A stretch of DNA of 64,000 nucleotides, from positions 186,742,628 through 186,806,627 of the forward strand of contig CM076848.1 of the NCBI GenBank assembly GCA_039519185.1, read 5' to 3'. A model generated the notes under the pieces. That model was given only the letters and a program-made list of their open reading frames with translations. It had not been told where the DNA came from and made no database searches. Both the position numbers and the translations under genes were made by a program. Positions within the stretch are counted from its first letter, which is position 1, and every line of letters begins with the position of its first letter. Positions 33,459 to 46,796 of this stretch are shown here, in pieces. The stretch is from Astragalus membranaceus (taxonomy: Eukaryota; Streptophyta; Magnoliopsida; Fabales; Fabaceae).

Positions 33459-35474
33459 TTTTTTTTTACCCCCACAATATGCCCTAATACCCCACACTTT
33501 ATGTTATTCTCAAAATACCCTCTGATTTTTTACTTCAACGGAATTACATAACTAAAAGGTAAATCCGTTTCTTCAAAAAACGCAAAACGGATTTACCTTT
33601 TTTAGTTAGGTAAATCCGTACATTTGAAAAATTAGCCTAACGGAAGTAAATCAAAAAACATACATCCATTACGAATAAAATAACACAACGGAATTATATA
33701 AGAGAAACATACTTCCGTTTTGGTTAATTTTTGCTAACGGATGTATCTACTAATATGATACTTCCGTTTTGTTAATTTGAACTAACGGAAGTATCTATTA
33801 ATTAGATAAATCTGTTATGCAAAAAAATTTAGCATTTCAACCCCAAATATAATAGCTTAAAATAATAAGGGATATTAATTACAAAAAAACTAGTGTCAAA
33901 ATATTAGTGAAATGTCAATCAGATTCAGAATCAGCTGTTAAGTCTACAGTCATTGGCGGATGAGATGGTGATTTCGGGACTGGAGCTAAAGACACTCATA
34001 GTTGGAAACGCCCCATATAAGCATCCAACCATGATTTGGCTTCATCACATGAAAAACACTCCCATTGAAGACCAATTGGAGGCAATGGACACTCAGGCAA
34101 GAGCGCAACATGCACCCAGTGAATATCGTTCACGTGAAGAATAGAGATGATGATGCGACTCTTAGTAGATGAATAAGAACCTCTCAGGCAAATAAGTATA
34201 TGAGAATTTCAAAGATTATTGAACTAGGGTCAGGGACGGAGGGACGTTCAAGCTTCCCATGGCTTGAGCCCCCCCTAACTTGCTATTTTCATGGTATTTT
34301 ATAGTAACTATAGGACTTGAGTCTTGACTTGTGTGTGGGAGAATGTTAGTTTCTGGTGTTTGAACCCTGGACCTCATTCTTATAATTTCTGCATGTCCCT
34401 TAGCTCGCCAACTGAGCTACCTTCCCGAGACGTTTTAAGCTCTTTTTAATTACTTTTGATCATATAATTTAATCATAATGGGACCCACAATAAGCTAGAC
34501 CTCTAATTAGTTTTTTATAGGTTTCTTTAGGTATAGTGGGTGAAATTCATATTTTGAGGTCTAAAAAATTTGAGCCTAAACTCGTCCCCGCACCCAATCA
34601 TTCCTGGCTCCGTTCCTGACTAGGGCGACATTATATTTGGTAGATATAAGAACCTCCAGCTTTGTCAGATCTAAGGATGATAACGACAACTCTGATGCGC
34701 TTCCCAACGTCTCTGACCCAACGTACAACATCATCACGTGTTGGAAATAGCTACAAAATAGACAACTGTTAATTAGTTAATTGATTAATATTCTATAAAA
34801 TAGACAATAGCTAAAAAATAATTAATTAAATAAACTGCGTCCGTCATGAATGGCCCTGATGTATCTATCGAGAATGGAACCAACTCTGACTCCGTATCCA
34901 TATCTGTTTCATTTTATTAATAAAACAAAAATTAATATAATAGGTAACGGATTTATCTATTATATACATAAATCCGTTTTGGATAAAAATCCATTTTGCT
35001 TTTATCCAAAACGAATTTATGTGTATAAAGGATACATTCGTTACATATAATTAGAACTAACGGAAGTATTTTTTTAATAGATAAATCTGTATTTACTTTT
35101 TTTGTAAAACAAATTTATGTATTAAAGACGTACTTCCGTTGGTTAAAAAAACAAAAGACGGATTTACGTTTGAAAAGTTACTTCCGTTGTCAACGCATTA
35201 AATGACAAACGGAAGTATCATTTTGGATATAATTCTGTTGGTTAAAAAATGTCAACGACGGAAGTAACTTTTCAAAATTTACTTCCGTTGAAAAACAACA
35301 TAAATGCAAAACAAAATTACCCTCTTACTAGGTAATTTCGTTGGCCAAAAAAGTGGGTCCCACGGAGAGAATGTTGACCAGAATCTGAAATGTGTAATAA
35401 ATGCCAGGGGTATATTTGGAATAATAGGATATGTGGGGGTATTGGGACATATTGTGGGGGTACAAAAAAAAACA
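33459..35474. mobile_element. TIR element with dense ACTTCCGTT/AAATCCGTT motifs
   Basis: The ends TTTTTTTTTACCCCCACAAT and ATTGTGGGGGTACAAAAAAA are inverse, and the match continues inward (ATGCCCTAATACCCC versus GGGGGTATTGGGACAT). Both flanks (33530-33820 and 34930-35300) hold many copies of ACTTCCGTT, AACGGAAGT and AAATCCGTTTT in both orientations, like subterminal transposase sites. The core has no transposase. A hAT MITE is inserted at 34231-34618. The superfamily is not resolved. Confidence 0.65.
34231..34618. mobile_element. hAT-type MITE containing a tRNA-like block
   Basis: The ends CAGGGACGGAG (34231) and GGCTCCGTTCCTG (to 34618) are near inverses with one interruption. They are flanked by an 8-bp repeat ACTAGGGT/ACTAGGGC (one mismatch). 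On the minus strand a segment near 34365-34430 reads GGTAGCTCAGTTGGCGAGC then GGGTTCAAACAC, the A- and B-box words of tRNA-derived promoters. Confidence 0.8.
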
Positions 35475-37179
35475 TAAATTAAAAATACAAAATGTGATAA
35501 AAGGATGGGTTTTTTTGGTGGGCTTAAGGGGCTACGCCCCAAGCAAAACAAGACTAAAAATTTGGCTCATACTTCATACAACCCCCCAGCCTTAACGGCA
35601 TCCACGACAAATAAAGAGATCAAATAGAAAATTTTACTATAAGACTGGAGAAATATACCAAACTTGGCAATCTGCAACCTAGTTGGCTTCTCTAAAATTG
35701 TGGGACAATGCAACCTCCTCCCACAACACAAGGTGACGCTGGTTGGCTTCTCTACAAATGGGGCAAAAGAATGAAACTTGGTTTCATGAATCAAACAAAT
35801 TGGAAAAGAAGAAATGGTGTGTTTTGTTAATGTGCATTGCTATCTCTTTTGGGAAATTCTAAGGTAGTGGTTCACAATAATCGATACTTGAAAAATCGTT
35901 TAAAATTCTAATAATGAGTGACACTGCCAGTTTCCGTTACTGAGGTTTGGCACCCAAGGATGCGTGGGGGAAGGCATTGGGTAAGATGAAGAATGATTAT
36001 CTGATCTCATATCAATAAGTATATCCTTACGATCATCTGAAGAAAGAGGTATCTCCGCATGAGCCAACCTCGATGACCTTGTTAGGCCACAGTGTCGAGT
36101 TTCTTCATAGGAGAAAGGGGCAGCATGGGAACACCGTGTTTGGAAACCACAGTCTTCCCAACAATTAGGCCCCGACATCGAGCCATCGTAGCAAGACTCT
36201 GAACATTGTTCTTCACCTTCTCCACAAAATAGTAACGAGTCAACACATAGCTTGTCCAATATCTAAATAAAAATATTAAGATCAAATTATACATATAGTT
36301 ACATGAACCTTTTCTTGGGTTAAATATGCAATATTTCATTGATAATGGGCAAAGGCCACTGAAACATTACACAAAGTGTAAGCCACTAGCTTACATAGGA
36401 AGCATCAACAGGTTCTCGGACGTACAAATCACATCGGGTATAGTTGAAACTCTAAAGAATAACATTAATCCTATGAGTAGCACCTGAAACAAACTAAATC
36501 CTACTAGATTAACCAACATAAACGCATAATTAAACCCTAAATCTAACTATTACAGCCAAAAGCACATAACACAAAATAAATCATCGCAGACTTCATCGAA
36601 GGAGAGCCAACAATAACACAATCCAAACTGTGTCCATGAACTAGAAACCATCACTGAATAAAACAGAGGTACCACAGAGAAAAACCAAAAGACCCGCGAA
36701 GTTGGTGTGGGAGGAAAGACGTAAAGTCCAGACTTTCCACATATTTGAAGGCCAACTGGAGCAGGGTTTATTTGATTTGAAATTGACGACCATAGAATAT
36801 GGGGTGGGATCAGGTAGCAGAATAGTAAGGACCATGGTTGCTGAAAACTACAACAGCCCGTGGAGAGAAGAGAGAATTTGATTACTGCAACGTAGAAGCA
36901 AAGAAAGGGTTTGTGAGCAGATCTGGAGGTTCGGGAGGGGGGACGAGATGATACCAAGTCAGCTGGGGAGCACGAGGCCGGGTCTAGTGGGTGGGGGTGA
37001 GGGTGGAGAACGATATACTTGGAGTGCGGCAGAGGGTTGGGCGGGTGGTGGTGGTCGTCATTGCGGAGCACTAGTGGAGCGAAAAGAGGAAGCACTATAA
37101 CCCGTCTTGAGAGACACCGAAGTTATCATAACATAGAGTCAAGGAAGACCACGACGACCAGCAGGTGCTGCTTTGCACC
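35475..37179 (-). other. Unclassified coding-like remnants
   Basis: Minus-strand open stretches (36259-35900 and 37095-36550) match no family I can name. The sequence 36310-36420, read on the minus strand, looks like a transcript end (CATTATCAATGAAATATTGC). The open stretches may therefore belong to one old transcribed element or pseudogene that continues across the solo LTR at 37185 into 39695. This is inference only. Confidence 0.3.
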
Positions 37180-37914
37180 ACCATTGTAACACCCAAATAT
37201 TTAATTAAATTATTTAATTAAATATTTAGGTATCCAATTATTTATTTATTTATTTTAATGGTGTAATTATATTAGCATTTGATTAAGAGGTGTATAATTG
37301 AATAATAGGAGATGGTGTTAGTAATCGGGCTTAAGCTGGAGGAAAGCCCGTGATCCATGAGCCCAAGGCTTAGGCGCATGAAGGAAGTGTTAGTGAGGGT
37401 TAGGGCATTTCGCATAGGGAGAAGAAAAAGAAAGAAAAATTTGCGAAGAGGAGAGAAAGAGAGAAGAGGGTTTCGGCTCAAATCCAAGGGAGAAGAGGAG
37501 GAGGAGGAGTTCGCGAATTCAAGGGAGCAGAGAAGAGCTGTGTTGCTGAGGTTTTGTTGGTGACTCGATCAAGAGAATTGGTGCTCTCCTACTATTAGGT
37601 AAGGGTGGGGTTCTTCTTTATAATGGGGTTTCATGATGGGGTTATGTGAGGATAGGTCCTATAATACCCTTTGATGGATTGTGATGTTTGATTTGGTGTT
37701 AGTTGAATTATAACTAGGTTGGATTGAAATTTGACATTTGTTGGTGATAGTTGTGACTCTAGAACTTGGTGCTCATTGTTGTTATTACTAAACGCATGCT
37801 AGGTGTTCGATTAAATTGTTGTTTGGTGTTGTGAGTGACAAATTATGATGATTGACATTGGTGATTAAGGATTGGTGATTTGAATTGGTGAATTAACGAA
37901 ATTATTGAACCCTA

Positions 37915-38457
37915 GGGCGCCATTGTCCTAGATGCTGTTTTTGGGGCCCTAGTTACTGGGCGCCATCCCTGAAATGTTGTAGTGCTGTTTTTGGCGCCCT
38001 GTGCCTGGGCGTCGTGCCTGGCCATGTTGCCTTGGTGTTCTGTTGCTGTTTCTGGCGCCCTGTGCATGGGCGCCGTGTCTGGGTGTGTTCGCGTGTGCCA
38101 GTGTGTGTGTTGCCCGTGTCTTGGCGCAGGGGCGCCATGGGCGCCTGTTCCTGAATTGTGTTGCGCGCTGTCTTGGCGCAGGGGCACCATGGGCGATGTG
38201 TCTGGGCGTGTCCTGTTTGTGTTGCGTTTTGTGCTGCTGTTGTCTGGGCGCCAAGGGCGCCAATTCCTGTGCCAGGTTGCGCTTCTGCTGTGTTCCCTGC
38301 TGTCTGGGCGCCAAGGGCGCCATTTCCTGTAGTGTTGCTAGGCGCCCTGCTCCTGGGCGCCAGGTTCAGCATGTTGCCTATTGCTGGACGCCCTGCTCCT
38401 GGGCGCCAGTTTTCTGTGTTGCGTTTTCCTGCTAGGCGCCCTGTGCCTAGGCGCCAT
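37915..38457. repeat. GGCGCC-rich repeat block
   Basis: About fifteen GGCGCC palindromes occur in 540 bp, mostly in degenerate units such as CTGGGCGCCAAGGGCGCCA and TAGGCGCCCTG. The block is strikingly GC-rich against AT-rich surroundings and sits inside the probable solo LTR. Confidence 0.85.
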
Positions 38458-38714
38458 TTTCAGCATATGTCTCAGTTTTGTTCCTATTTTGTTTTTGCAA
38501 CATCTTTTGAATCGGGAGTCCGATTGAGACGTTTCAAAATGTTTTGGAAAGCTTATTCAGAGGCCTAGCTGAATATTCTAATTTAAGGCAAAGTGATCTA
38601 TTTTTCTGGAAATTGTTAGCCGTTGTCTTAGTCGTTAAGTGTTGATGTCTTTGGAAAATTGTCGTCGTCCCAATATTTTGGAAACTTGTTGTCATCTTGG
38701 TGTCTTGGTGCTGT

Positions 38715-39068
38715 TTGAGCTAGGTGTGAAGGCTCAAACCTTGGTGTTGTGGGAGCTAGGTGTGAAGGCTCTAAATATTGGTGTTCCGTTGTCTCGGGTA
38801 GTTTGGTGTTTCGGTGTCGTTGGGCTAGGTGTGAAAGCTCAACTTTGGTGATATTGGTGAATAATTTTTGGTGTGTCACATTGTGACTATTTTGGATGAT
38901 TGTCTGTGTGCATACATGGTGTCGCATACAGCATGTGCATTTATTTTGGTGAAGGCCTTTGGTCTTGGAGCTAGGTGTGAAAGCTCAAATTTTTCAAAAA
39001 CTAGTGAGCCGGGTGTGAAAGCTCAAATTTTCTGAATTGGTGAGCCGGGCGTGAAAGCTCTCAATTTT
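38715..39068. repeat. GAGCTAGGTGTGAAAGCTC repeats
   Basis: Six or more copies of a 19-bp word, GAGC(T/C)(A/G)GG(T/C)GTGAA(A/G)GCTC, are spaced irregularly. The word starts GAGC and ends GCTC, so each copy can form a small hairpin. It lies inside the probable solo LTR. Confidence 0.8.
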
Positions 39069-39694
39069 GGTGACGCCTCTATTTACAGGCAAATTTTTTT
39101 TGGTGATTTGGTACCACATGCATATGCCCGTTGGTGTGGGTTGCATTCATGCATTGTCATGACATTTGGTGACTGATTGTGGTGTTTACTATTTGACGTG
39201 TGTTTATGAATTTGATGTGTGTATTGGAGTGGTAGATATAGTTGTCATATTCTAGCATATTTCCTATCATTTTACGCTATTATATTGAAGATATCTCACC
39301 CCTTCTGTTTGAATGTTACCCCTATGCGGTAACGTGCAGGTGATTGCGAGTGAAGGCCTAGTTACCTTCATTTGCTTTGATATGTAACACTCAAGGGGGG
39401 AAACGAACCTAGACTTGGCTGTTGCATTTTATTTATTTGAAGTCCATTCAGGACGTTATGATTTTATTGTTTGAAACTTATTTCTATTTCCGCTGCGTGG
39501 TGATGTATTTTTGACATTGCGGTTATTTAAACTGGTGTTATGGGCTTCGACCCTTCTTGACAAGTGTTATATATCGTATGTGATGTTTTGAACTATCGAT
39601 GAAATGTGTGACATCTTTTTTCGAAGTATGAAAAATTTTTATAACTCTGATTTTATTAAATAATTATCGGGTAGAAAATGGGTGTTACAACCAC

Positions 39695-40453
39695 ACCCTA
39701 GTAGCTCTAGAGGCCTTCGTTGGCGGCACCATACCAAGCTCTTTGCAAAACCCTAGCAGAGCGGCGCTAGGGTTAGAGCTGAGGAGTGTTCTACCAACAG
39801 TTCTAGGGGTCGAATCTGGAAAATACTTTCATGAACCTTATTTGTTGAAACTCTCACGTGTGATATGCACTTATATTGATGGACATCCAGTGGGCCCAAA
39901 TAGAAGTCCAACTAGCTCGAATCATGAATATGCAGTACAAGGACTTTGGAGACAACAACAAGAACAAAAATTAAGAAAGCTAAAAAGACTTTGGATAAAG
40001 AAGCGAACACCTATTTGCACTTAGATTAATTTAGAAGAATACCTTAAGTGGGTCAAAGTGGCTCGAGCCGATGTAAAAGCCAAATTTGGGGCATGAATTT
40101 TCTTTAGTTATTTAATTTTATTTAGTTCCCTATTTAAATTAGTTTTTGTATTTGCGCATGTAATTATTGAGACTTATTGGCACTAGGGTTTTAGTTTGTT
40201 TGCACCTAGTCATCCACGGGGTGGATCTACATGTATTTTAGGGAGGTCGCTTGTACCCTCTAAAAAGTAAATAATTATAGTTACCTCACTAAAAAAATTA
40301 TTTTAACCCTTCAACTTAAAATTTTGCACCTACATCTCTAAAGTGATTTTTATTGCGACATTTTACACTATGTTATTCAATTTATACGGATAATTGTGTG
40401 TCTAGTGACTTATACTAAGAGAGATGTACTCTGTAGTTACCTTTTGCTTATAA
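39695..40453. other. Remnant DNA between solo LTR and Helitron
   Basis: Includes a plus-strand frame of 93 codons (39743-40024) with no recognisable family. After it comes AT-rich sequence resembling a decayed LTR (about 40095-40280, ending near CACGGGGTGGATC). No gene is supported. Confidence 0.3.
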
Positions 40454-41342
40454 CTAGGGGAATACCCGTGCGTTGCACGGTTTCTTATAAAAAAATTATT
40501 TTTTTGGAGTTTATATGTAAAAATGTGTAAGTTGTTAATATAATTATGTCTATTAAAAAATCGTATTATATAAATATGTTGTTGTATTTTTATTTTACAA
40601 AATTATTTATTTTATGCAATTGTCTTATATATATATGGCTAGATGCGTTTTTTAATATAAATAATGGTATGTAAATTTTATAAGGTTAATTGTTGAAAAT
40701 ATAATTCTAATAAGTGACACGAATTTAAAAAGTTCGTTGAATATTTTATTGTTGAAAATTTGTAAATTTATTTTCATATTATTTTTTAGAGTAGTTACAA
40801 TATATTCTTCAATATACTTAATAATAAGAAGTAAAATATTTTTGATCAAAATGTCAATTACTGTTGCTACATTATAATAGACAACCGTTTGCAATTTAAA
40901 TTTAGAGTATAAAATAATGATTTTTCATGAAACAATAAAGTGGCTAAAGAGAATTTGTAATTGAAGTCATTTCCCCTATCGGCCATTGATGTTGGTCTAT
41001 ACAATAATTCAAATATTGTCTTTACTTTGTCAACTTTGGGATGTAGAGCAAAGTGTGTGATATTTATTTTTTCAAATGAGGGATTATCTTATTATCGTAG
41101 TCTTCCTCATTCACTAATATTGTGTCAAAAAAGAACTCTGCCGTTGATGAATTCTCTTCAACCACAACATATTTTTCTTTATTTTTTCACACCCCAAATT
41201 TCTCAAAGATATATATTTTGTCTTCTTGGCGCCAAACTTGCTTGAATGTATGTGCAATGTTCCTTCCAATAGTATCATGCATGTAATTTGCTACTGAAAA
41301 ATATTCTAAAAAATCAACAACATTATTTAAATTAAAATTAAT

Positions 41343-41530
41343 TTGGTAACCATCATATAAATTGGTACATTTTCATCAATTAACACAATGTCTGTGTTGA
41401 TTATTTCTTTTCTTTGATGTATATTCAAGATATCCCACATTCTTGAAATTCTTACTTTGATGTTGCACCCATCAATGGTGATGGTGCATCTTTCAGTGGT
41501 GTTGGATAGTGGTTTGGAAAACTAACAACA
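41343..41530 (-). pseudogene. RPA1-like OB-fold (DUF223) relic
   Basis: The minus strand is open and reads TERCTITIDG then CNIKVRISRMWDILNIH and later EIINTDIVLIDENVPIYMMV. This matches the first OB-fold of plant replication protein A 70-kDa-like and DUF223 proteins (basic strand, R-M-W-D, then a strand with D-E). Plant Helitrons often encode such RPA-like proteins, so it fits the surrounding element. No complete frame is left. Confidence 0.6.
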
Positions 41531-42801
41531 ACATTATTTATAACCTTTACTTTTTTTTTGTGCATTCTACCTCTTTTCGTGAAACCCACTCATTTCTTTT
41601 GCTCCTTGTTTTTCATGATGAACTTTTTGTAAAAACCTCTCCCCTCACCATCCAAAATTGTCTCTTTTAAATAGTTATTTTTTGCTATAAACGACTAAAA
41701 CTCTATCTCTTTCACTCATATTCTACTAACTCATGAGTGCGTTGTCAATTAAGGAAATAATTCATATGAATGTGAAACCCCCCTTTCAATATATGTTACA
41801 TAAAAAATATTATAAAGGTCAACTAATTATTTTTTATTTCAGAAACAACTTATATTAATTTTGACTCAAAAGGGAAATACATGTGTATTGTAATATTTTT
41901 AATTCATCTACACTATTATAATTGGTAAATATGTTTCTTCATTAAGTTAAAATTTCACAAATTCTAATAATAATAATATAATTTCTTTCTAAATAAAGAA
42001 TTTATTTTCAGAAAAGAACACTGAGATTTATTTATATACATAGACACGTTTTTAAAAATGAAAAGAAAACAATAAATAAAAATTTCATCTCATAAATTTA
42101 TAAAAAATAATAATTAATATAAAAAGCAAATATTGATTTTAATATTTAACTCTATATTAAAATTTAAAAATAATCTCTCATTCATATATTATAATTTAAT
42201 ATAAATATAAATAAAGATAATGGGGAGCATCAAAACTAAAGTCTTCCTTATATGGAAATTATAAATAAATCTTAGATTAAATTAAAAATAGAGATAGTAA
42301 TATTTTAAGTATTTTGATACTTGAAGTAACATAAAATTTTTAATTGTTGTATATTTAGTCATATCTTAAGTATTTTTTCCAAAAAATAAATAATATTAAT
42401 GCAATTTTATTAAGCAAATTTAATTTGCGATAGAATATTCAAGATATTTGATAATTTAAAACAACTAGGATAATTTTTTTTACTAAATAAAATATTATTT
42501 AAGGCATCAACACTAATGTATTAAGAGTAATGAATATTATTCATAATAAAATATTATTTAAGGCATCAACACTAAATAAAATATTATTTATAACAACCAA
42601 GATAATTTTTCAATTAATTTATAAGGGTAATTGAAAAATTTTAAATCATGAATCAAATTAATTTGTATTTGGAGAGACCAAATGACAACAAATTCAAGGC
42701 ATCAACACTAATACATTAAGAGTAATGAATAAGGGATAAAGTTTTTTAAAAATTTAAAGTAAAAATTATGAGATTCATCGTGGACGCTCCATTGACACTT
42801 C

Positions 42802-42912
<111 letters not shown>

Positions 42913-44122
42913 CGTAAAACTCACAACAGCATCTCAATTACACTTCCACCATTCAATCAAGAAAACTTCGACTAATAGTTGAGGATATACACCAATACCA
43001 ATCCAAGAAGAGATAGTTGCTTCTAATTACACACTATAAAAATATGATTAATACAACTTGGAACCTATAACAAAGTCAATACTTAATCATCAATCCATAA
43101 AAGCTTACAAATAAAAGACAAAGTTACACAATTTTTTTTTGAATTCCAACTACTACAATGACTTTCTTCAACCCTAAATATTAGTGATGTAAATGCCAAA
43201 AAATTTACAAAAGTGATGTAAAAACCAAACAAAAGTGAAGTGAAAAATGAAAAGATATGTGGTGACGTGACCTCTCTTATTAGATATTTATAGTATTTCT
43301 TGAAAAAGACTTAAAGTGAAAGAAAATGAAAAGATTGTAACTATATCTCTATTAAAAACCAATTATAATTGTTAGCACTAATTATAATAATTTAGAGACA
43401 CCAAAAGGCAACCAAAACCAAAATATCAAGTAATGAATTAAGAGTAATCAATAAGAGAGAAAGTTTTTAAAATAAAAAAGGAGGAAAACTCACAATTCAA
43501 GAGTCAAGCTTCTTTTATAAAAATGTAATAATAATGTGGCAACATGTTTATAATATAAGTAATAATATTATTTTCGCTAAAAAATCAAATAATATTTTTT
43601 AATAGATTAAAGCTAATAAATTCTAAAGTAATAATATTTTTTAAAAATTAATATTACCAGTTACAGTTAAATTGAAAATGTGCAATTACGATATACCATT
43701 AATATGATGTATATGCAGTACAAATATCTAATAAAATAAAATACTAATAATAACCTGATAAAAAAACACTAATAACCATCACTAATTCACATATGTATTT
43801 CAAATGCATAAAGCTTATAATAGTAATAATAATATGGTTGGTAAGGTATATTAAAACGTAATCTTAGAAGGCTAAAAAATAAAAAACTCAAAACATTTCA
43901 ATTTAAAAACTATTGCAACTTCATGACAAATTAAGTAATAATATTATTTTTGTTAAAAAAGTAATAATCTATTATTAATAAATACAAATTAATAAGGTTA
44001 AAGTAATAATGTTTTTAATGTATTAAAGTAATAAATTGAAGAAAAAATTAACAATAATAATACATATTCAAGTGAAATAGATATATAATAATAAAATTGA
44101 AGGAACAAAAAACCGTTGCATT

Positions 44123-44168
<46 letters not shown>

Positions 44169-45811
44169 CTTAAACTATTGTTAGTTGTTATTATCAATTT
44201 CTATATTTCAATTAGAAAATATCATTTTAATGTAAATATAAATAGTTATTTAATATTCCACTAAGAGAATCATTTAATAAGTTAGTGGCAATTATTATTA
44301 TCTTTCATTAAAATTAAATTCCTCTTCATATGTAAATTATAAATAAATATTTTAAAACACAAAAATCTTGAGATTCATTGTGGAGGCTCCATTGGGGTTT
44401 CCTTTACATAGATATATTTAGTGGCTGAATTCTATAACGATTGTATGAATAAAAGATAAATTATATCAAATAAAAAAGTTAATAATGCGTAGGATGGGAG
44501 AATTTTTTTTCTGGTTAGGTGACTATTCATTTCATGGCCATAACCTTGTAAAGAAAATGATCAAATAAATTATAAAACTGTTTTATTATCAATGCTCATA
44601 AGGTCCTTGTTTTTATATATATGTCTTTGGGTTACCGTGAATGCCAAAAGCATTGATTTTTTTAGGGTTCTTTCACAATAACTAATTTGTTTTGATGGGA
44701 TTATAATAACTAAATTTAAAAATTATATATATATATATATACATATATATATTTGAAGTTAAATTTATATATATATATATAATAAACTTTCCTTTAAACT
44801 TATAAATTTTAATAAATATATACAGATTATTTTTTGTGTTTTATGACCTAATTATATAAGAAATAATCTATATATACAATTTAAGTTATTTTAGGTTAAT
44901 TTTTGGCTAAAGTGCTCCCGGGGTCCCTTATCTTTATTTAAAGTAACGAATTAGTCCTTTATATTTTTTTTGTCCCAAATAAGTCCTTTATGTTTTTTTT
45001 AAAAAATATATGTTCGAACTTAAACTTTAAGATTTCAATAAAGTTTGATTTCAACTTATATACATCAATTTTTGTAATTATACTCCATCATAGTTTCCCT
45101 TATTAATATATATTTAAAAAATACATATATAAATTATTAATAAATATTAATACAAATAGAAATAATGAGAAGTATTGTGAGCTTCCATCCAAGAATAATA
45201 TTCCACTAAATCATCATTCAATAAGTTATAGTGTGTAATTATGTGTTTTCACTATATCTAATTAAAAGCTAAAATTGAAGTCACCTATTTAAATTATAAA
45301 TATATATTAATATAAATAAAAATTTTGAGAAGCAATGTGGAGGCTCCATTGGAGTCTCCTTTACATATATATAGATAGATAGTGACTAATAATTGAAGTT
45401 TTTGTTGCTCATAATAATGACAAGAGGGATTCCTCCGGTCATTATCATAAGTAACAAAAATTTCAAATCTTAATCACTATTATAAATCGGAATAATTTTC
45501 TATAAAGTATTATAATGGTTAATTTATTAAATTTGATTTGACTTTTACATGAAATTAAACATTTAATTGCATTTAACTGAATATCTTAATTACTATGAAA
45601 ATAATTGTTTTTGCTTATAATAGAGACCAAAAGGAGCATTCAAGAACATCTGTAGTGATGTGTGTGTTTAAAAATCAAGTAGTAGTTTTTTTTGACCAAA
45701 AATCAAGTAGTAGTTGATAATTGCTAACTATGTAATTCACTTTACTTAATAAATTAAAATTTTAATTTTATGACATTTTTAGTGATGTGTGTGTTTAAAA
45801 AAATATGCACC

Positions 45812-46009
45812 GCCAATGAAGGTTGGCTCAGTTGGTAAGGAGTTGGCTCATTCCCCGTAAGGGCGTGAGTTTAACTCCTGCTGCCAGCGTGAAGACCTCT
45901 TTGGTGGGTGATCTGTAAGTACCTCTGTAAATGCTCAAAGAGCCGTGATACTTGTCCTGACCCTGGTTAGCCCCGAAGCCCAACTCACCTAAACTTTATG
46001 TAACCAAAA
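45812..46009 (+). mobile_element. SINE (tRNA-derived)
   Basis: The head GGTTGGCTCAGTTGGTAAGG (A box) is followed by GTGAGTTTAACTCCTG (degenerate B box), a body with GCCGTGATACTTGTCC, and a short A-rich tail. The flanks AAAAAAATATGCACC and AAAAAAATTTGCACC look like a target duplication with one mismatch. Confidence 0.8.
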
Positions 46010-46041
46010 AAATTTGCACCAAATTTGCCCCTGGATACAGC

Positions 46042-46350
46042 CAGTGGTGGATGTATGTAGAGGAGAGTGGGGGCAATTGACCCCACCAAAAAAAATTATT
46101 TTCTAATTACCCAATAAAACTGATTTTGCCCCCAATAAAATAATATGTTTGGCCCCACTATACAAGGCCCAAATATATTTGGTTCAAAGCCCAGACATAT
46201 TCTACCCTAATTTGTGGAAGTTTGGATATCTTTTTTGGTGTTGTTTGGTCACACATGTGATTATATATTTTGTAAAAACTTATCTTATTTTTATTCTATG
46301 CAATTTATAGATAATTTATTTTCTTGCCCCATGAATGAAATTTTCCACTG
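46042..46350. mobile_element. hAT-type MITE, exact 8-bp TSD
   Basis: It starts CAGTGGTGGATG and ends TTTTCCACTG, flanked by exact GATACAGC repeats (46034-46041 and 46351-46358). It is 309 bp with an internal CCCC/GGGG asymmetry and no real protein. Its end motif is close to that of the MITE at 10076. Confidence 0.88.
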
Positions 46351-46358
46351 GATACAGC

Positions 46359-46796
46359 CATACAGGGTCCTAGGTTTCAGCCTTTCAGGTTTGCCAGTAT
46401 CCATTATGGAAGGGAGTAAAGTTACGCTCCTGCTTAATGCCTACAAATAAACTTGCATTCTCTTTAGTTCGACACTTTTGAATTGAAATAATTAAACACT
46501 CCTCCTTTGTGAGTTTTGAAAGCTCTCACGAGTTCTTAGGTTAGGGGCCAACTATATTGGCTCCAGTCAATATCCTCCTCCTTTTTTTTTTGACAAAAGT
46601 GCCTTCTTCTTTTTTCTTGTATTTTCTATTCTATGTACTTTTTTTTGTTGTTGTATACTAACATCAAGCATCATTGCTTAGATGCCATATTTGTCATAAC
46701 TTTAATGATCATTGATACAGGGAGCATCTAATATGGACCTCTTAAAAAATTCAAAAAAAAAACTCTTACCATTTTCAGTAAAAATGAGTTTTATAA
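46359..46796. other. Intergenic DNA, nothing recognised
   Basis: About 440 bp with several T-rich runs. No gene, RNA gene or repeat boundary is seen. Confidence 0.3.

Larger units (their letters stand above)
37185..39689. mobile_element. Probable solo LTR (gypsy-type), 2.5 kb
   Basis: It begins TGTAACACCC and ends GGGTGTTACA, the TG..CA inverted ends of a plant LTR. The flanks are ACCAT (37180-37184) and ACCAC (39690-39694), a 5-bp target repeat with one mismatch. No gag-pol, primer-binding site or second LTR is next to it. The 3' third has a TCTCACCCCTTCTGTTTGAATG-type stretch like long gypsy LTRs. Interior repeats are listed separately. Open frames in it are GC-rich accidents. Confidence 0.6.

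Noticed and set aside
37912..38568. Long frames on both strands at the GC-rich block
   Set aside because: GGCGCC repeats avoid stops in several frames at once, so the translations (Cys/Gly or Ala/Pro-rich) are artefacts.
45820..45900. A tRNA gene
   Set aside because: A- and B-box words are present but no cloverleaf. The flanking repeats and A-rich tail identify a SINE.
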